A DNA stretch of 64,000 nucleotides from an uncultured Paenibacillus sp. (GTDB lineage: Bacteria > Bacillota > Bacilli > Paenibacillales > Paenibacillaceae): positions 1 through 64,000 of the forward strand of contig CALAWP010000077.1 of the NCBI GenBank assembly GCA_937895345.1. Direction: 5' to 3'. Below are positions 44,583-52,817 of the stretch, one piece after another (position 1 is the first letter of the stretch; every line of letters begins with the position of its first letter). The notes under the pieces were generated by a model that saw only the letters and a list, made by a program, of their open reading frames with translations, was not told the DNA's origin and ran no database searches. A program made the position numbers and the translations under genes.

Positions 44583-45803
44583 CTAGGGTTGGTTCCGAAC
44601 CGCAATAATGTGGCGCTCGATCCCCGCATAGTCGTTGACGATGCGGATTTCGTCCCATGCGCCGAGCCTGTGCATCAGCTCCGCCACAATGCGGGGCTGT
44701 CCAATACCGAGCTCGAACGCAACGATGCGGGGCATGCGCCCGAGCTGCCGAAGCTGCCCAAGCATGCGGCGGTACGGGTCCAGCCCGTCCGCCCCGCCGA
44801 CCAGCGCGAGATGCGGCTCGAAGTCCCGCACCTCGCGCTGGAGGCCCGGCATATCCGCCGCCGGTATATACGGCGGATTGGACACGAGCACATCGAGCGC
44901 GACGCCGATGTGCTCTCCCTCGCCCCCGGGAAGGATGGGGGCGAGCAGGTCGCCCTGCAGAAACGTCATGCGGTCCGCCGCCTCGTGGCGGGCCGCGTTT
45001 CTGCGGGCGACTTCAAGCGCGTCCGGCGACAGATCGGACGCGCATACGCGCCAGCCGCGACGCTGCGCAGCAAGCGTCACGGCAATGGCGCCGCTGCCGG
45101 TGCCGACGTCGAGCACCGTCGGCCCGGAAGCGGTCCGGCGCACGGCAGCATCTATGCCAGCCGTTTCCCCGGCATTGACTGCCGTCTCCGCTAGTCGGCC
45201 TGCGGCATCTCCGCTTACCGGCTCCGCCGCTTGCCCGCGGCCTGCGGCATCTCCGCTTACCGGCTCCGCCGCTTGCCCGCGGCCTGCGGCGTCTCCGCTT
45301 GCCGAATCCGCTGCTTGTCCACCGCACCGCGCCGGCTCCGCTTGTCCACGGCCTGCGGCGTCTCTGCTTGCCGGCCCCGCCGCTTGTCCGCGGCCCGCGG
45401 CGCCTGCGCCCGCCGCCTCCGGCCAAAGCCGGTCCGCGGCCTCCAGCACCGCCTCCGCGAGCAGCTCCGTCTCGGGGCGCGGAATAAGGACGGCCGGCGT
45501 CATATCGAAGGGCCGTCCGCAAAACCACTGCTCCCCGACGATATACTGGATCGGCTCGCCTGCCGCCTTGCGGCGCAGCAGCTGCTTCCACTGCTCTCTC
45601 TGGTCCGCCGGAAACGGTTCGTTCCAAAGCAGCAGCAGCTTCGCCCGGTCAATGCCCAGCGCATGCAGCAGCAGCAGCTCCGCATTGCTTCTGTCTTCCT
45701 CCACGCCGTTCGCGGCAAGCCAATCGGCCGATTGCAGCCAAGCTTCCCGCACCGTCATAGGCAATCGCTCCCACGGCGCCCGTCCTCCATGGTCATCCCT
45801 CAT
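44583..45803 (-). CDS. prmC: Peptide chain release factor N5-glutamine methyltransferase
   Basis: Methylates the Gln of the GGQ loop of RF1 and RF2. The 406-residue protein has the N-terminal five-helix domain (about 15-110, ending in FDMTPAVLIPRPETELL), the SAM motif VLDVGTGSGAIAV at 230-242 and the catalytic NPPY at 309-312. It is about 120 residues longer than the family because residues 129-222 are an Ala/Gly/Gln/Pro-rich insert with repeats of about 14 residues (GDAAGRGQAAEPVS). The insert lies between the two domains, so activity may be kept. GGGGTG lies seven bases before the ATG; an internal ATG at 45752 is an alternative. Confidence 0.93.
   Translation of the reverse strand: MRDDHGGRAPWERLPMTVREAWLQSADWLAANGVEEDRSNAELLLLHALGIDRAKLLLLWNEPFPADQREQWKQLLRRKAAGEPIQYIVGEQWFCGRPFDMTPAVLIPRPETELLAEAVLEAADRLWPEAAGAGAAGRGQAAGPASRDAAGRGQAEPARCGGQAADSASGDAAGRGQAAEPVSGDAAGRGQAAEPVSGDAAGRLAETAVNAGETAGIDAAVRRTASGPTVLDVGTGSGAIAVTLAAQRRGWRVCASDLSPDALEVARRNAARHEAADRMTFLQGDLLAPILPGGEGEHIGVALDVLVSNPPYIPAADMPGLQREVRDFEPHLALVGGADGLDPYRRMLGQLRQLGRMPRIVAFELGIGQPRIVAELMHRLGAWDEIRIVNDYAGIERHIIAVRNQP
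45200..45325 (-). repeat. In-frame 42-bp minisatellite in prmC
   Basis: Units start at 45200, 45242 and 45284 (CTGCGGC(A/G)TCTCCGCTT). The unit is 14 codons. More degenerate copies continue to about 45410. Confidence 0.8.
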
Positions 45804-45828
45804 CCTTCTTCACCCCGCAGCCAAAAGT

Positions 45829-45885
45829 CAAAAAAACCGGACCGCCGACCGCTCGTTGCAAAGATGCGGCCAGCTATCCGGCTTT
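45829..45885 (-). terminator. Possible terminator between prfA and prmC
   Basis: On the minus strand CCGGA and GCCGC pair with GCGG and TCCGG, and seven T residues follow. It lies in the 100-base gap after prfA, so prmC may receive only part of the prfA transcripts. Confidence 0.5.
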
Positions 45886-45903
45886 TACAGCACTTGAATC
45901 CGA

Positions 45904-46980
45904 TTACGTCCCCATCATCTCGCGCTCAAGCTGCTCCGCTTGCTCGGCTAACGTCAAAGAGGAAATAATCTCCTCCATATCCCCGTTCATAACGGCATCG
46001 AGCTTGTGCAGCGTAAGATTGATCCGGTGATCCGTTACGCGGCTTTGCGGAAAATTGTACGTTCTGATCCGTTCGCTGCGATCTCCCGTACCGACTTTGC
46101 TTTTGCGCTCGCCGGCGTATTTCGCTTCTTCCTCCTGGCGGCGGATATCGTAAATCCGTGCCCGAAGCACTTGCAGCGCCTTCGCTTTGTTATCGTTCTG
46201 CGACTTTCCGTCCTGGCACGTCGCCATAATGCCCGTCGGCACGTGCAGCACCCGCACGGCCGATTTGGTCGTGTTGACGGACTGTCCGCCCGCTCCGCTC
46301 GAACAGAACGTGTCGATCCGGATATCTTTGTCGAGAATTTCGACCTCTACGTCCTCGACTTCCGGCATAACGGCTACCGTAGAAGTCGACGTATGAATCC
46401 GGCCGCCGGACTCCGTCACCGGAATGCGCTGCACGCGATGCGCGCCGCTCTCGTATTTCAGCTTGCTGTAGGCGCCTTTGCCGTTGACCATAAAGATGAC
46501 TTCCTTGAAGCCGCCCAGATCGCTCTCGCTGTAATCCATCAATTCTACCCGCCAGCCTTGCGAATCGGCGTATTTCGTATACATCCGGTACAAGTCATAC
46601 GCAAACAGCGCCGCCTCGTCGCCGCCTGCCGCGCCGCGAATTTCGACGATAACGTTCTTGTCGTCGTTCGGGTCTTTGGGCAGCAGCAGGATGCGAATCC
46701 GCTCATCCAGCTCTTCCTTGCGCGAAGTCAGCTCTTCGATCTCCATTTTGACCATTTCGCGCATTTCGTCGTCCAGCTTCTCGTTTTGCATCTCTTTGGC
46801 ATCGCTCAATTGCTCCGATACCGCTTTATATTCCATAAAAGCATTGTAAGCCTCTTGCAAATCCGACTGTTCCTTGGAATACTCTCTCAGCCGCTTCGGA
46901 TCGCTCGATACATCGGGATCGCACAGCAGCTCGCTAAGCTTCTCATACCGGTCGGCAAGCGCTTGTAGTCGGTCAATCAC
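45904..46980 (-). CDS. prfA: Peptide chain release factor 1
   Basis: Reads UAA and UAG stop codons. The 358-residue protein has the PVT codon-recognition tripeptide at 187-189 and the catalytic GGQ at 231-233, the target of PrmC encoded next to it. The start is GTG at 46980 with AGAGGTG seven bases upstream. Length is normal. Confidence 0.98.
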   Translation of the reverse strand: MIDRLQALADRYEKLSELLCDPDVSSDPKRLREYSKEQSDLQEAYNAFMEYKAVSEQLSDAKEMQNEKLDDEMREMVKMEIEELTSRKEELDERIRILLLPKDPNDDKNVIVEIRGAAGGDEAALFAYDLYRMYTKYADSQGWRVELMDYSESDLGGFKEVIFMVNGKGAYSKLKYESGAHRVQRIPVTESGGRIHTSTSTVAVMPEVEDVEVEILDKDIRIDTFCSSGAGGQSVNTTKSAVRVLHVPTGIMATCQDGKSQNDNKAKALQVLRARIYDIRRQEEEAKYAGERKSKVGTGDRSERIRTYNFPQSRVTDHRINLTLHKLDAVMNGDMEEIISSLTLAEQAEQLEREMMGT

Positions 46981-47057
46981 TTTTGTTCACCTCTATATAT
47001 TCCATTAACATTATACGCTATTCAATATTATAACATAATGCCCCGGCTGTATCGATA

Positions 47058-47161
47058 TGTGGATTATGGACAACGTTATCCCCAATTCCGCCAACCTGTC
47101 CACATGAATATCCACAAGTTGCCCACAAGCTGTGCACAACTTGTTCACAAAGTTATCCACG
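47058..47161. promoter_or_regulatory. Cluster of DnaA-box-like sites upstream of prfA
   Basis: Eight sites resemble TTATCCACA: 47058-47066 (minus), 47076-47084, 47096-47104, 47108-47116, 47119-47127, 47130-47138, 47141-47149 and 47153-47161. The best have one mismatch (TAATCCACA, TTATCCCCA, ATATCCACA, TTATCCACG). The last six all point the same way and start 11-12 bp apart, so they lie on one face of the helix. No dnaA or dnaN is near, so this is more likely a DnaA-binding control or titration site than an origin. Confidence 0.65.
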
Positions 47162-47525
47162 CCATCAAAAAAACCGCTGCACCAAAGTATAAATCGGCCC
47201 TACCGTTTCGATAAGCGCACTGGCAAATGACCCCCCACAAAACCGAATAAGCCCGCGTAAGGATTGTCCTTTTTTCCTTTCTCTTTCCCGCCGTAACCCC
47301 AACGAACCTGTCTAACGCTAATCGCACCGAAATTACAATTTTGAAAGTGTAACAAACCTCAGCGGCGCTATTAAGCAACATTCGGACGAAAATCATCCAA
47401 TTGAGGGCAAATAAACTCTCTTGCGTTCGTAAGAATAATAAACTGCCCATTTTAAGCCGAATAAGCTTACTGAGGTTCGTTAGATTTTCGTTCGTTAGAT
47501 TTTCGTTCGTTGTACCTCCCCACGC
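47162..47525. other. Non-coding stretch between the DnaA-like sites and ychF
   Basis: No gene supported. A 15-bp unit TTCGTTAGATTTTCG is repeated 2.5 times at 47476-47511. An open frame on the minus strand (47145-47537) has no family pattern and crosses the ychF terminator and this repeat. Confidence 0.5.
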
Positions 47526-47567
47526 CAAAAAAATCAAGCCGGCCGAGTCCCGAAGGACCCGGCCGGC
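47526..47567 (-). terminator. Terminator of ychF
   Basis: GCCGGCCGGGTCC and GGACTCGGCCGGC with a four-base loop (TTCG), followed by TTGATTTTTTT on the minus strand. Confidence 0.9.
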
Positions 47568-47611
47568 CTATCGAAATCGCCCAGCCTGCGTCGACTATCC
47601 CTACCCTTATC

Positions 47612-48712
47612 CTACACGTTAAAGCGGAAATGCATAACGTCGCCGTCACGGACGACGTATTCCTTGCCCTCCAGGCGAAGCTGGCCGCGCTCGCGCACCG
47701 CCGCCATGGAGCCGGCGGCCGCAAGGTCGTCGTACGACACGACCTCGGCCCGAATAAAGCCGCGTTCGAAATCGGAGTGGATAACGCCCGCCGCTTGAGG
47801 AGCTTTGGTTCCTTGACGGATGGTCCATGCGCGGACCTCCTGCACGCCCGCCGTAAAATACGTATAAAGGCCCAGAAGCTTGTAAGCCGCGTTGATCAGC
47901 CGGTCAAGCCCGGATTCGGACAGGCCCAGCTCCTCCAGAAACATCGCCTTGTCCTCGCCCTCCAGCTCGGCGATTTCGGACTCCACCTTGGCGCTGATCG
48001 GCACGACCTCCGCGCCTTCCGCCGCGGCGAACTCCCGGACGCGCTGCACGTATTCGTTGTCTTCCGCATTCGCAACCTCCTCCTCGCTGACGTTAGCCGC
48101 ATACAGCACCGGCTTCATCGTCAGCAAATGCAGCTCGCGCACGAGCAGCTTCTCGTCGTCGGTCAAATCTACGCTGCGCGCCGACTTGTCCTCGTACAGC
48201 GCCTCCTTCAGGCGCTCCAGCACCTCGACCTCCTGCGCGATTTTTTTGTCGCCGCTCTTCAAGTTTTTGCGGGAACGCTCCAGACGCTTCTCGACGGATT
48301 CGATGTCCGCCAGAATCAATTCCAGATTAATCGTCCCGATGTCGCTGATCGGATCAACCTTACCCGCGACATGCGTAATGTTCTCGTCGCTGAAGCAGCG
48401 GACGACATGCACGATGGCGTCCACCTCGCGAATATGGGCCAAAAACTTGTTCCCCAGCCCTTCGCCCTTGCTCGCGCCCGCCACCAGGCCCGCAATATCT
48501 ACAAATTCAAATGCCGTCGGCACGACATTGTTCGGCTTCACCAGCTCAACGAGCTTGTCCAGACGTTTGTCCGGCACTTCGACGACCCCTACGTTCGGGT
48601 CAATCGTACAAAACGGATAGTTGGCAGACTCCGCGCCCGCCTGCGTAATCGCGTTAAACAAAGTGGACTTGCCCACGTTCGGCAGTCCGACGATACCACA
48701 AGAAAGTGGCAT
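47612..48712 (-). CDS. ychF: Redox-regulated ATPase/GTPase YchF
   Basis: Obg-family P-loop protein (OLA1/YchF) of 366 residues that binds ribosomes and preferably ATP. G1 GLPNVGKS is at 9-16, the switch region YPFCTIDPNVGVV follows, G3 is DIAGLVAGASKGEGLGN, a coiled-coil insert lies near 130-200 and the TGS domain is C-terminal (ending GKEYVVRDGDVMHFRFNV). The ATG at 48712 follows AGGAGC. It is a single-gene unit with its own terminator. Confidence 0.98.
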   Translation of the reverse strand: MPLSCGIVGLPNVGKSTLFNAITQAGAESANYPFCTIDPNVGVVEVPDKRLDKLVELVKPNNVVPTAFEFVDIAGLVAGASKGEGLGNKFLAHIREVDAIVHVVRCFSDENITHVAGKVDPISDIGTINLELILADIESVEKRLERSRKNLKSGDKKIAQEVEVLERLKEALYEDKSARSVDLTDDEKLLVRELHLLTMKPVLYAANVSEEEVANAEDNEYVQRVREFAAAEGAEVVPISAKVESEIAELEGEDKAMFLEELGLSESGLDRLINAAYKLLGLYTYFTAGVQEVRAWTIRQGTKAPQAAGVIHSDFERGFIRAEVVSYDDLAAAGSMAAVRERGQLRLEGKEYVVRDGDVMHFRFNV

Positions 48713-48945
48713 TATTAATCAGCTCCTAGTCGTTTATATCTTCGGACATTATACCCCAGACCGGAGAGTTTGTGAAAGGCCGGCCCTCAATTTCCCTCTC
48801 TTCGCGGACAGCATGGGGCATGGAATCCGGGCGGCGCTTTTGCGCATAAGGATCGACGGGGGGGCGAGTCATCCAGGCGATATAACCTCGGACATACGTC
48901 TGGACGCTTCGAAATGCTGGAAAAATGTATAATTTTTGTTGATAC

Positions 48946-48955
48946 GGAACGTTCC
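48946..48955. promoter_or_regulatory. Palindrome in the promoter of the effector-binding protein gene
   Basis: A perfect GGAACGTTCC palindrome lies between a TTGTTG (about 48938) and a TACTAT (about 48959-48964) that could serve as -35 and -10 on the plus strand. It is in the right place to be a repressor site. The rest of 48713-48945 holds nothing I can name. Confidence 0.35.
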
Positions 48956-49012
48956 CTTATACTATTCTTAGTCAATTCATATGTTCGTCAAAATGATTGG
49001 AGGAGAAACCGT

Positions 49013-49513
49013 ATGGATGCAAGCAGCATTTCCGATTTGCCTGAGATGGAAGCGCGAATTGTCGAGCATGGAGAACTGAAACTGATCGGGATTCCGTGCA
49101 TCGGGCTGAACGACATGGGGGACAAATACCGTCACGCCAAAGACAGCTTGCTCAAACTTGCGGCCCACATGCCCCAAGTGACGGATGCGTCCGTGCAATA
49201 CGGGATGTGGCCTCAAGTCCCCGGACAAGACGTGCCGGACACGCATGCGTATATTTTATTCGTGGAGGTTTCCGACTTTGAAGGCGTACCCGAATGGTTT
49301 GCGCGCATCGCCGTTCCTCCGCAACGCTGCGTTGCCGCTGCCAGCAAAGACGGGGATTTTGACGGCGCCGGACGCGTAATCGACGCATTTATTGCCGAAC
49401 GCGGATGGACGGTCTCCGCCGGAGAACGCGCGTATACCATTTGCGAGCGTTACCGCTACAACGCCGAAGGCTTCGCCAGGTATTCGCTTCCGATCGTTCC
49501 CTCCCCTGTCTAG
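49013..49513 (+). CDS. GyrI-like/AraC effector-binding domain protein
   Basis: Stand-alone protein of 166 residues with the SOUL-like effector-binding fold (bacterial transcription activator, effector-binding), seen from KLIGIPCIGLNDMGDKY, the acidic centre VPDTHAYILFVEVSDFEGVP and the FARIAVPPQRCVAAAS strand-turn. No DNA-binding domain is present. Such proteins bind drugs or lipophilic molecules. GGAGGAG lies eight bases before the ATG. It is divergent from ychF and faces the dlt-like operon. The binding partner is unknown. Confidence 0.75.
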   Translation: MDASSISDLPEMEARIVEHGELKLIGIPCIGLNDMGDKYRHAKDSLLKLAAHMPQVTDASVQYGMWPQVPGQDVPDTHAYILFVEVSDFEGVPEWFARIAVPPQRCVAAASKDGDFDGAGRVIDAFIAERGWTVSAGERAYTICERYRYNAEGFARYSLPIVPSPV

Positions 49514-49581
49514 GGAAAGGGAAGAAATTATCATTTGTACAGTTGTTAACGCTGCAACGCCAATACCTTTACCAAACAAAC

Positions 49582-49617
49582 GCGACCGCTCCCCGATCAA
49601 TTCAGAGAAGCGGTCGC
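49582..49617 (-). terminator. Likely terminator of the dlt-like operon
   Basis: GCGACCGCT/AGCGGTCGC stem (9 bp, 18-base loop), followed on the minus strand by GTTTGTTTGG. It lies between two converging genes. The T-tract is weak. Confidence 0.5.
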
Positions 49618-49670
49618 TGCACGGTTATAAACCCTGCTCCATGACCTCCGTTGCGATGCTGCACAGTAGT

Positions 49671-52600
49671 CTATTTCAGCCTGATCGCCAGCTCCGTCGC
49701 GTCGCCGTACCGGGTCAGCACATAGCGGCTGCCGTCTTCGCCCGCTTCCTGCTTCCACCCTTCGGATGCGATCTCCAGCCCGCCCGGCGCGTACAGCTTG
49801 ATTTGCTGCATGCCTTTGCCGGACCAGGCGATGCGCAGCTCTTCGCCGGCCCGCTCGATCTTCACCGGCATGTTGGCTCTTTCGATGCGAGGCTCGTCCG
49901 GCAGCTCCGTTCGAAGCGTTATCCGGGCCTCCTCCACACCGCCAAAATAAAGCGTCTTGCCCCGATACATCGCAATCGGCGCGTCCGTAGCCGGCACATA
50001 GCCCTTATACCGGGCGCCGAGCTCCGCCTTGTACCCGACGGCGGGCAAATAACTGCGCACCTTCTCCTGCAGCTTCGAATCCGGCGCCGTCGCCCAATCC
50101 ATCTTCCGGAGGCCGGCTGTGCGCACCGTAACGGCCAGCTGCTTTTTCGTCCGGATCCGGTTCTGAATGGCGCTGGAGACGTTCTTCAGCAGCGGCGCGT
50201 CCAGCTCCGATCGAGCCTGGAACACCGCCATATAACTGCGGAACATCTCCTCCTCCGTCATGAAGTTGTAATCATGGTCGTCGCGGAAGCGGTCCAGAAA
50301 CTGCACTTTTTCGGCGTATCCCGCCTCTTCCGGCCGTTTCAGAATCGGGTATTCCATATGGTAAAAATACGTCAAAGGCATGTCGAGTGCCGCATACGAT
50401 TGGAACGCTTCTTCGAACACCGCCATGTTCGGCGCGGGATTGGCGACGACAAAGGGCTCCGTCCGCTCGCCGCTCGCCAGCAGAAACGGCATCGTCCACA
50501 AATATTCTCCGGCCAGCGTCGGCTCGTACGGATTGCCGGCCGGGCGGAAACCGGAATTCCACCAAATGCCGGAAGCCATTTCCGTACGAAGCGTCTGATC
50601 CGGTACGAGATTGTTGATGCGCCACGTATGCTGATTCGTGCCGACATGCTCCCAGGGCAGTCCGTACGCCTCGAACGCTTGACGGTGCAGCTCGATTTCC
50701 TCCGCCTCCAGCTCGGGACTTTCATAGCTGTGAAAGAACAGATGCGGCTGGATCTCGATGCCGAACGATTGCGCGTAGGCAAGCGCCCGCTCCAGCTGTT
50801 CCCGGTACGGATATTGCGGATCGTCGACAGCTGTCGGGAATCCGAACAATGCTCCGCCCGCCAGCAAATCCAGCGTGCCGTCGCCGTCGATATCGGCCAG
50901 AGCCGGCACGGCATTTCTCCCGGCCCACAGCCGATGATCGCCGAACGGATTAAGCGTCTTGCCTTCCGCATAGCGGCCGTCCGTAAGAGTAATTTGCCCA
51001 TCTTCTCCGGCCTCGGCCGTCCATATGCGAATAAACCCGTCGTTGTCGCCGACAAGCAGCTCCGCCCGGCCGTCGCCGTCGTAATCGGCAATGCGCGGCG
51101 CGGCGAAGGACGCCTCCGTCCCCGTTTCCGCACCCGGCATCGAGGCCTCCAGCTCCGCAACGGGCCCGCGCCATTGCACCTTGCCGTCGGCGGCCGCCGT
51201 CCCGGCGACAAACAGCAGTCGGCCGTCGCCGGTGCCGACGACCAGATCGCTGACGCCGTCGCCGTTCAGATCGCCGATGGCCGGCGCCGCATAGGCTCCC
51301 GCTCCGACGTCGGGTATCGCGCCGTCCAGCTCCCTGAACGAGAATCCGCCCTCGTTCAAATAGACGCGCAGCCGGCCGCTGCCGTCTCCGACGATCAAAT
51401 CGGGACGGCCGTCGCCGTTCAAGTCCGCCGCCGCCGGAGCGGCATAGCCGTCCAGCCGCAGCGGCTCCCCGCCGGCCAGCGTCGCCGGTCTGCCGCTGCC
51501 GAGACGCCAGCCCAATTCGCTTCGGCTGCCCTCATATAGAAGCACCTCGCCCGAAGCGGAGCCGACGATCAGATCGGCAATGCCGTCGCCGTTTACATCG
51601 AGCGCATCGACATAAGCGCGGTACGGCAGCTCGAGCTTCTCCGACAAGCTCTTGAACTCCGGATAGGCTTCCAGAACAAACGGCCCTCCGCCCTCCATTT
51701 GCGCAATGTGGCCGGATGCGTACTGGGAGTGGACGTTTTCCCCTTGGTACGCCGGCTCTTCGTCCGTGCCGACATTCGGGTGATAGACCAAGCCTTCCTT
51801 CCAGACGCCCCACTCGTACGTTTCGCGCGCCAAGGAAAAGGAAGGAATCTGATCGTATTCCTTTAAGTAATCGATCCACTTTTCCATGCCGCCGTCGCGG
51901 ACGGAGGTGCCCACCTCAAAATGGTTTTGCCACGCCATGGCCGGCCGCCCGTTCGTGCCCAGCACCTTCTGGATGCTGTAGCCCCGTTTTTCCTTCGACA
52001 CAAAATCGGCGAACGCATTGCGCAGCTGATAGCCGCCCGCCGCAAACGTAAAGTTGAAGTACGGCTGTCCTTCGCCCTCGCGAGGCTGCAAATCGAAGCC
52101 GGTCGCATAACCGTTGCCGGGGAGCAGGCCGCCGGCGAACAGAACCGCCCCTTTGCCGTACCGGTTCAGCGTGTACAGCGCGACGCCGTTCTCGCCGGCG
52201 GCAAGCGTCCGGGCCGTCGAAGGGACGACGCCCATGCCGGGCTCAAGCTTCGCCAGCCTCTCCTTGTTGTAATACATCGCCAGATCGCGGTGAAATTGTC
52301 CGGCGACCTTCTGCAGCTCGCCGGCATTGCCGTCCGCTTCCGGCAGCGACAGCTCGGCCGGCAGCTCCGTCACGGGAGCCAGCTCCTTGGCGCCGATCAG
52401 CTTCAGAGACAGCGCTTGATGCAGCGCATTTTCCGCAAACAGCAAGCCGCCCCCGTCGACGTACCGCTCCATGGCGCGCGACAGCGCCCCCGCATCGGCA
52501 GCATCCGCCAGCGAACGGTCGAGGTATACGGCGCTGTAGCTTTTCAGCTTGCGGTCGGACACCGGCCATGCGGCCGCTTCCGTCTCGACGCCGACAACAA

Positions 52601-52766
52601 GCGTCTGCCGCAAATGCTGCAGCGCGTCCAGATACGTATCCCGGCCGTCTGCATGCAGCACCAAGATGCGCAGAACGTCCGGCTTAGCCGACCCGTGTAT
52701 GGCGCCGATCGCGCTGACCAGCAGCACCAGGCACACCAGCGCCGTTATAGCGAGCTTTTTGCGCAT
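49671..52766 (-). CDS. Secreted FG-GAP/VCBS-repeat protein, DUF2194-like
   Basis: Exported protein of 1031 residues with an N-terminal signal or anchor (KLAITALVCLVLLVSAIGAI). Residues about 30-250 look like a glutamine-amidotransferase-like fold (LRILVLHADGRDTYLD, YVDGGGLLFAENALH). Residues about 380-650 hold five FG-GAP/VCBS repeats with Ca-binding cores such as DVNGDGIADLIVG, DLNGDGRPDLIVG, DLNGDGVSDLVVG, DYDGDGRAELLVG and DIDGDGTLDLLAG, as in a beta propeller. The following part (FGIEIQPHLFFHSYES and onward) resembles a polysaccharide-deacetylase-like barrel, the DUF2194 pattern. Last gene of the operon, 51 bases after the MBOAT gene; GGAGG precedes the ATG. I infer a role in binding or trimming a surface glycan. 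Confidence 0.75.
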   Translation of the reverse strand: MRKKLAITALVCLVLLVSAIGAIHGSAKPDVLRILVLHADGRDTYLDALQHLRQTLVVGVETEAAAWPVSDRKLKSYSAVYLDRSLADAADAGALSRAMERYVDGGGLLFAENALHQALSLKLIGAKELAPVTELPAELSLPEADGNAGELQKVAGQFHRDLAMYYNKERLAKLEPGMGVVPSTARTLAAGENGVALYTLNRYGKGAVLFAGGLLPGNGYATGFDLQPREGEGQPYFNFTFAAGGYQLRNAFADFVSKEKRGYSIQKVLGTNGRPAMAWQNHFEVGTSVRDGGMEKWIDYLKEYDQIPSFSLARETYEWGVWKEGLVYHPNVGTDEEPAYQGENVHSQYASGHIAQMEGGGPFVLEAYPEFKSLSEKLELPYRAYVDALDVNGDGIADLIVGSASGEVLLYEGSRSELGWRLGSGRPATLAGGEPLRLDGYAAPAAADLNGDGRPDLIVGDGSGRLRVYLNEGGFSFRELDGAIPDVGAGAYAAPAIGDLNGDGVSDLVVGTGDGRLLFVAGTAAADGKVQWRGPVAELEASMPGAETGTEASFAAPRIADYDGDGRAELLVGDNDGFIRIWTAEAGEDGQITLTDGRYAEGKTLNPFGDHRLWAGRNAVPALADIDGDGTLDLLAGGALFGFPTAVDDPQYPYREQLERALAYAQSFGIEIQPHLFFHSYESPELEAEEIELHRQAFEAYGLPWEHVGTNQHTWRINNLVPDQTLRTEMASGIWWNSGFRPAGNPYEPTLAGEYLWTMPFLLASGERTEPFVVANPAPNMAVFEEAFQSYAALDMPLTYFYHMEYPILKRPEEAGYAEKVQFLDRFRDDHDYNFMTEEEMFRSYMAVFQARSELDAPLLKNVSSAIQNRIRTKKQLAVTVRTAGLRKMDWATAPDSKLQEKVRSYLPAVGYKAELGARYKGYVPATDAPIAMYRGKTLYFGGVEEARITLRTELPDEPRIERANMPVKIERAGEELRIAWSGKGMQQIKLYAPGGLEIASEGWKQEAGEDGSRYVLTRYGDATELAIRLK

Positions 52767-52817
52767 GCCGCATTCCTCCGTTTCTTACCGCTTGTCCGTC
52801 TGCGGCATTTATTGTCA

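Noticed and set aside
47058..47161. Chromosomal origin of replication
   Set aside because: Only DnaA-like boxes are seen; there is no dnaA, dnaN or clear AT-rich unwinding element next to them.
47145..47537. 130-residue open frame on the minus strand
   Set aside because: It crosses the ychF terminator and a 15-bp repeat, begins without a ribosome site and resembles no family.
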